Source: Myxococcota bacterium (GTDB taxonomy: Bacteria > Myxococcota_A > Bradymonadia > UBA7976 > UBA1532). From it: a DNA stretch of 45,578 bases. The notes below the pieces were generated by a model. It ran no database searches. It saw only the letters and a program-made list of their open reading frames with translations, and was not told the origin of the DNA. The translations under genes and the position numbers were made by a program. Within the stretch, counting starts at the first letter, position 1; each line of letters begins with the position of its first letter. The DNA is taken from assembly GCA_963169045.1 (NCBI GenBank), contig CAUJDF010000049.1, positions 1-45,578 on the forward strand. Direction: 5' to 3'. This document shows, one piece after another, positions 43,398 through 45,578 of this stretch.

Positions 43398-43726
43398 TCA
43401 CGGCGCGGCGCGCAGGACCTCGGCGAGGCGGTACGGCGGCGTGGCGAGCCCGGCGGCCGCGTCCTCGCTCGTCGCGATCGCGCCGGCCGTATCGCCGTCG
43501 GCGTACCGGGACGCCGCCGCCGTCCGCGCGCACAGCACGATGCAGGCACTGCTCGTAGCGCCCAGCGCAGCGCGAAGCGCAGCTCGGCGTGCTGCGCCAC
43601 GCGCTCGGGCTCGGCGAAGGCGGCGCCGAACGCGAACACCGCCTCGTCCCGCGTCTCCCACGAGTCCGCCAGCTCGCCGCAGCCGGCGAGGGCCACCGCG
43701 AGGAGCGCGGCCGCGGCCCGGGTCAC
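43398..43726 (-). pseudogene. Frameshifted small lipoprotein downstream of anti-sigma gene
   Basis: The GTG at 43724-43726 overlaps the anti-sigma stop (GTGA) and starts a lipoprotein signal (MTRAAAALLAVALAGC, Cys16), then ELADSWETRDEAVFAFG up to AELRFALRWAL. Near 43555-43580 the sensible frame is lost and resumes in the frame ending at 43398: TSSACIVLCARTAAASRYAD, then a stretch ending YRLAEVLRAAP. A one-base shift would join them into a ~109-aa protein of the kind often encoded after myxobacterial ECF operons. The alternative unshifted frame runs on to 43046 as Arg-rich nonsense. It is either a real disruption or a sequencing error in a GC-rich run. Confidence 0.6.
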
Positions 43727-44388
43727 GGCGACTCCGACTCGATCCGCAGCGACGTCACCGACGGTCCGTCGCGCGGCACCGCGGGCGGCTCCACGAGCGC
43801 CGGCGGCCCCACCCAGATCGTGACGCGCGTCGCCTCTTCGTCGGCGCGCAGCGTCGGCTCGAGCAGGTGGACGCCCGCCTCGAGCCTCGCCCCCGAGACC
43901 AGGACCTCCGCCGGCCCGTCGTCGGGCCGCGCCACGACCGAGAGGCTCTTCGCCGCCGGCACCGTGACCTCGAAGCGCAGGCGATCGCCGGGCCGCACGA
44001 GGACGCGCCCGCGCTCGCGGACCTGCGCGCCGTCGCGGTCGCGGATCGCCACGACGCCCACCGCGCCCTTCATGCGGATCTCGTCGGGCGGCGGCCCGTC
44101 GGCGCCCGGTCGCAGCAGCACGAGCGCCAGCGCCGCCGCCGCCGCGAGCGCCGGCAGGATGTAGACCAGGCGACTGCGGCGCGCGGGGAAGGGGACGACG
44201 TTCGCCGGCGCCTCGAGGAACGCCGGCATCGGCGCGGCCTGGTGCGCGGCGCGCTCGGCGTCGAGGCCGTCGAGGTACGCGCGGCAGGCGGCGCAGCGCT
44301 CGACGTGCGCGGCGGCCTCGGCGTCCGCCTCGCCGGCGTGCAGCGCCTCGAGCCGGAAGGCCGACGGATGGCTGCCCGCGTCGCTCAT
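43723..44388 (-). CDS. Anti-sigma factor with zinc-binding N-terminus and one membrane helix
   Basis: 221 residues, ATG at 44386-44388, overlapping the sigma stop (TGATG). Residues 28-35 are H-x3-C-x2-C (HVERCAAC), the ZAS-type zinc anti-sigma signature. One membrane helix lies at ~74-93 (LVYILPALAAAAALALVLL). The remaining ~120 residues are a periplasmic beta-rich domain (RGRVLVRPGDRLRFEVTVPA). The N-terminal domain should hold the cognate sigma factor at the membrane, and the outer part may sense an envelope signal. There is strict coupling with the sigma gene upstream and a lipoprotein gene downstream. Confidence 0.85.
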   Translation of the reverse strand: MSDAGSHPSAFRLEALHAGEADAEAAAHVERCAACRAYLDGLDAERAAHQAAPMPAFLEAPANVVPFPARRSRLVYILPALAAAAALALVLLRPGADGPPPDEIRMKGAVGVVAIRDRDGAQVRERGRVLVRPGDRLRFEVTVPAAKSLSVVARPDDGPAEVLVSGARLEAGVHLLEPTLRADEEATRVTIWVGPPALVEPPAVPRDGPSVTSLRIESESP

Positions 44389-44903
44389 CACCCGTCCTCC
44401 CGCCGCGGCGTCCGCAGCGCGCGCTCGGCCCGCTCGCGCAACGCCTGGACCCGCTTGTTCACCGTCACCCGCGACACGCCGATCTCCTCGGCCGCCTCGC
44501 CCTGCGACAGCCCGTCGACGAACACCAGCACCGCCAGCTGCCGCTCCTCGGGCGACAGCGCGTGCAGGAAGCCCAGCACCGCGCCGCGCAGCGCCGGATC
44601 GACGCCCGGCGCGGCGAACCCGTGCCAGTCGTCGGGGGGCGCGTCCTCGCGCCGGCTGCTGCGCCGCTCGAGGAGCTCGAAGCAGCAGCGGTCGGCCACG
44701 CGATACAGAAAGCGCAATGGAGACGCGGCGTTGCGGTACTCGCCGCCGTAGCGCAGCAGCTTGACGAACGTCTCCTGCAGCGCGTCGTCCCCCAGGGCGT
44801 CGTCGCGCAGGATCATGCGGCACCGGCGGCGCAGCAGGTGGCCGTGGCCGTGCCAGATCGCCTTGCACTCGTCGGGGGTGAGGGAGGACACGCGGGCGCG
44901 CAT
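44388..44903 (-). CDS. ECF-type RNA polymerase sigma factor
   Basis: 171 residues, ATG at 44901-44903. The region 2 core is DALGDDALQETFVKLLRY with its conserved acidic/aromatic pattern. Region 4 is LSPEERQLAVLVFVDGLSQG then EIGVSRVTVNKRVQALRER, the helix-turn-helix that reads the -35 element. Length and lack of regions 1 and 3 fit ECF sigma factors. It is cotranscribed with a zinc anti-sigma gene, so activity is probably held until an envelope signal releases it. The target promoter motif is unknown; autoregulation would place a site between 44904 and about 45000, where I see no distinctive AAC/CGT pair. Confidence 0.9.
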   Translation of the reverse strand: MRARVSSLTPDECKAIWHGHGHLLRRRCRMILRDDALGDDALQETFVKLLRYGGEYRNAASPLRFLYRVADRCCFELLERRSSRREDAPPDDWHGFAAPGVDPALRGAVLGFLHALSPEERQLAVLVFVDGLSQGEAAEEIGVSRVTVNKRVQALRERAERALRTPRREDG

Positions 44904-45123
44904 TGGAGCAGAGTCGCGACGCGCGCGCCAGACGGCTCACCGCGCCAGAGCGTGGGCATCGCGGGTCTCCTCGTGCGGGCGACGGTCGCGTCGCCGGGGG
45001 CTCGACGAGGATGACCGGCGCCGGCGTGGGATCTGTAAACGGCGCCCGCATGGTTTCTCCTCGGACCGCGCGCGTCGCGCCCGAATGGCGCGCGTGCGCG
45101 CTGGCGCCGCCTGACCTCCGCCG

Positions 45124-45444
45124 ATGCTGATCTGGGGCGTCTTCGTCCGTCTCGGGCTCGTGTACCTGCTGGCGTTCTTCTCGCTGTGGCGCGAGGCGAT
45201 CGCGCGCGGCGTCACGCGGGTGCGCGAGGTGCTCGCCCGCGCCGCCGCCGACGACCCCGGCGCGCGGCGCAAGTTCAAGTTCCGCCTCGGCGAGCGCCTC
45301 GACCGGGACGACCTCCACGGCTTCCTCATCGCGCAGCCGCTCGTGGGTCGCGCGCGGCTGGCCCTTCTGGCCGTCGCTCGCCGGGCTCGGGCGTCCGCTG
45401 CGCGCCGTCCCCGCAGCAGCCCGCGTCGAAGGCGGATCGCGTAG
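45124..45444 (+). CDS. Small membrane-anchored ORF, possible truncated lipase-maturation-factor-like remnant
   Basis: 106 codons, ATG at 45124, with no ribosome binding site. It opens with a hydrophobic helix MLIWGVFVRLGLVYLLAFFS followed by LWREAIARG. The pattern W-x-F-x-R-x-L-G-L-V-Y-L-x-A-F-x-S-L is reminiscent of the first helix of lipase maturation factor proteins. Those are several hundred residues long, whereas here the sense is lost after about residue 75 (GFLIAQPLVG) and the tail becomes Arg/Ala-rich. It abuts the broken rtcR-like fragment on the other strand. It may be a truncated gene, a small protein or chance. The 220 bp before it (44904-45123) show nothing else. Confidence 0.35.
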   Translation: MLIWGVFVRLGLVYLLAFFSLWREAIARGVTRVREVLARAAADDPGARRKFKFRLGERLDRDDLHGFLIAQPLVGRARLALLAVARRARASAARRPRSSPRRRRIA

Positions 45445-45578
45445 ATGCGCCGCGCGAGCTGCGACTTGCCCGCGCCGGTGGGTCCGGTGAGCAGCACCGC
45501 CGCCGTGGAGCCGGCCGCGACGCGCGCCACTTCGCGCAGCATCGCCGCGAACTCCGGGTTGCGCGTCTCGATGCCCTG
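45440..45578 (-). pseudogene. rtcR: RtcR-like sigma-54 activator fragment (runs off window; broken at its inner end)
   Basis: Reading leftward from the window end, the translation begins GIETRNPEF, then AAVLLTGPTGAGKSQLARR followed by IYAI. This is the start of the AAA+ domain of RtcR, the sigma-54 activator of the RNA-repair genes rtcBA, with its Walker A GPTGAGKS. An intact RtcR continues for ~300 more residues, including a FVEVNCATL-like stretch and GAFTGA. Here the sense stops within about 15 residues and becomes Arg/Ala-rich low complexity, and the ECF operon occupies the space where the rest should be. So the 3' part has been lost by deletion or rearrangement. The 5' part lies outside the window. 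Confidence 0.55.

Noticed and set aside
43046-43726. 226-aa unshifted reading of the small lipoprotein
   Set aside because: After the WAL segment it becomes Arg/Pro/Ser-rich and overlaps the membrane-protein gene on the other strand; the sense continues in the neighbouring frame.
44937-45542. 201-aa minus-strand ORF containing the RtcR Walker A as a complete gene
   Set aside because: Only the first ~40 residues are RtcR-like; the rest is low-complexity shadow of the opposite-strand ORF, so only the fragment is reported.

Overview
The window is about 45.6 kb of very GC-rich bacterial DNA. It most likely comes from a Myxococcota (deltaproteobacterial) genome. I base this on MYXO-CTERM-like sorting signals (small residue-Cys, hydrophobic helix, Arg run), giant thrombospondin type 3 (TSP3) repeat/OmpA proteins, lipoproteins with Asp/Ala/Pro-rich linkers and Cys-rich modules, a LEA14-type lipoprotein, multi-domain histidine kinases and CHAT-STAND-WD40 proteins. 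No species can be named from this evidence. I saw no rRNA, tRNA, CRISPR array or intact insertion sequence.

Layout. 1-6.0 kb holds surface proteins: the tail of a Gly-rich repeat protein with a sorting signal, a LEA14-like lipoprotein, and a 1,556-residue TSP3-OmpA protein with a sorting-signal-like segment in its middle. 6.0-14.0 kb is a candidate conflict/cell-death locus: a caspase-like peptidase converges on an operon encoding a CHAT-nSTAND1-WD40 protein and a calcineurin-like phosphoesterase, with a divergent small gene at the far end. 14.0-15.8 kb is a secreted serine hydrolase of the class A beta-lactamase fold with N-terminal tandem repeats, resembling polyglycine hydrolases. 15.8-20.0 kb is a three-gene phosphorelay operon (GAF-PAS-GAF kinase, Rcp1-like receiver, REC-GAF kinase). 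20.0-26.7 kb runs on the plus strand: sulfotransferase-like protein, outer-membrane barrel, a decayed multiheme cytochrome pseudogene abutting a 39-bp tandem repeat, a Cys-rich lipoprotein and a CASTOR/POLLUX-like ion channel with an EF-hand-like loop beside its pore.

26.8-38.7 kb is a tightly overlapping five-gene operon: DUF4132-like protein, 1,591-aa protein, MoxR-type AAA ATPase, DUF5682-VWA fusion and SWIM zinc-finger protein. It corresponds in content to the uncharacterised Escherichia coli yehI/yehL/yehM/yehP/yehQ genes, with YehM and YehP fused and the DUF4132 part split off. 38.7-39.8 kb is a gene-free kilobase of tandem repeats around an 82-bp-arm inverted repeat. 39.8-45.6 kb holds a lipoprotein PQQ-type sugar dehydrogenase with cytochrome c motifs, a small membrane protein, an ECF sigma/anti-sigma operon ending in a frameshifted lipoprotein, a small membrane-anchored ORF and a broken rtcR-like gene running off the end.

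Two loci, the CHAT-nSTAND1 cluster and the yeh-like MoxR-VWA operon, are the best candidates for poorly described systems. Both pair an NTPase switch with effector or adaptor modules. All functions are inferred from motifs read by eye; no database search was run.
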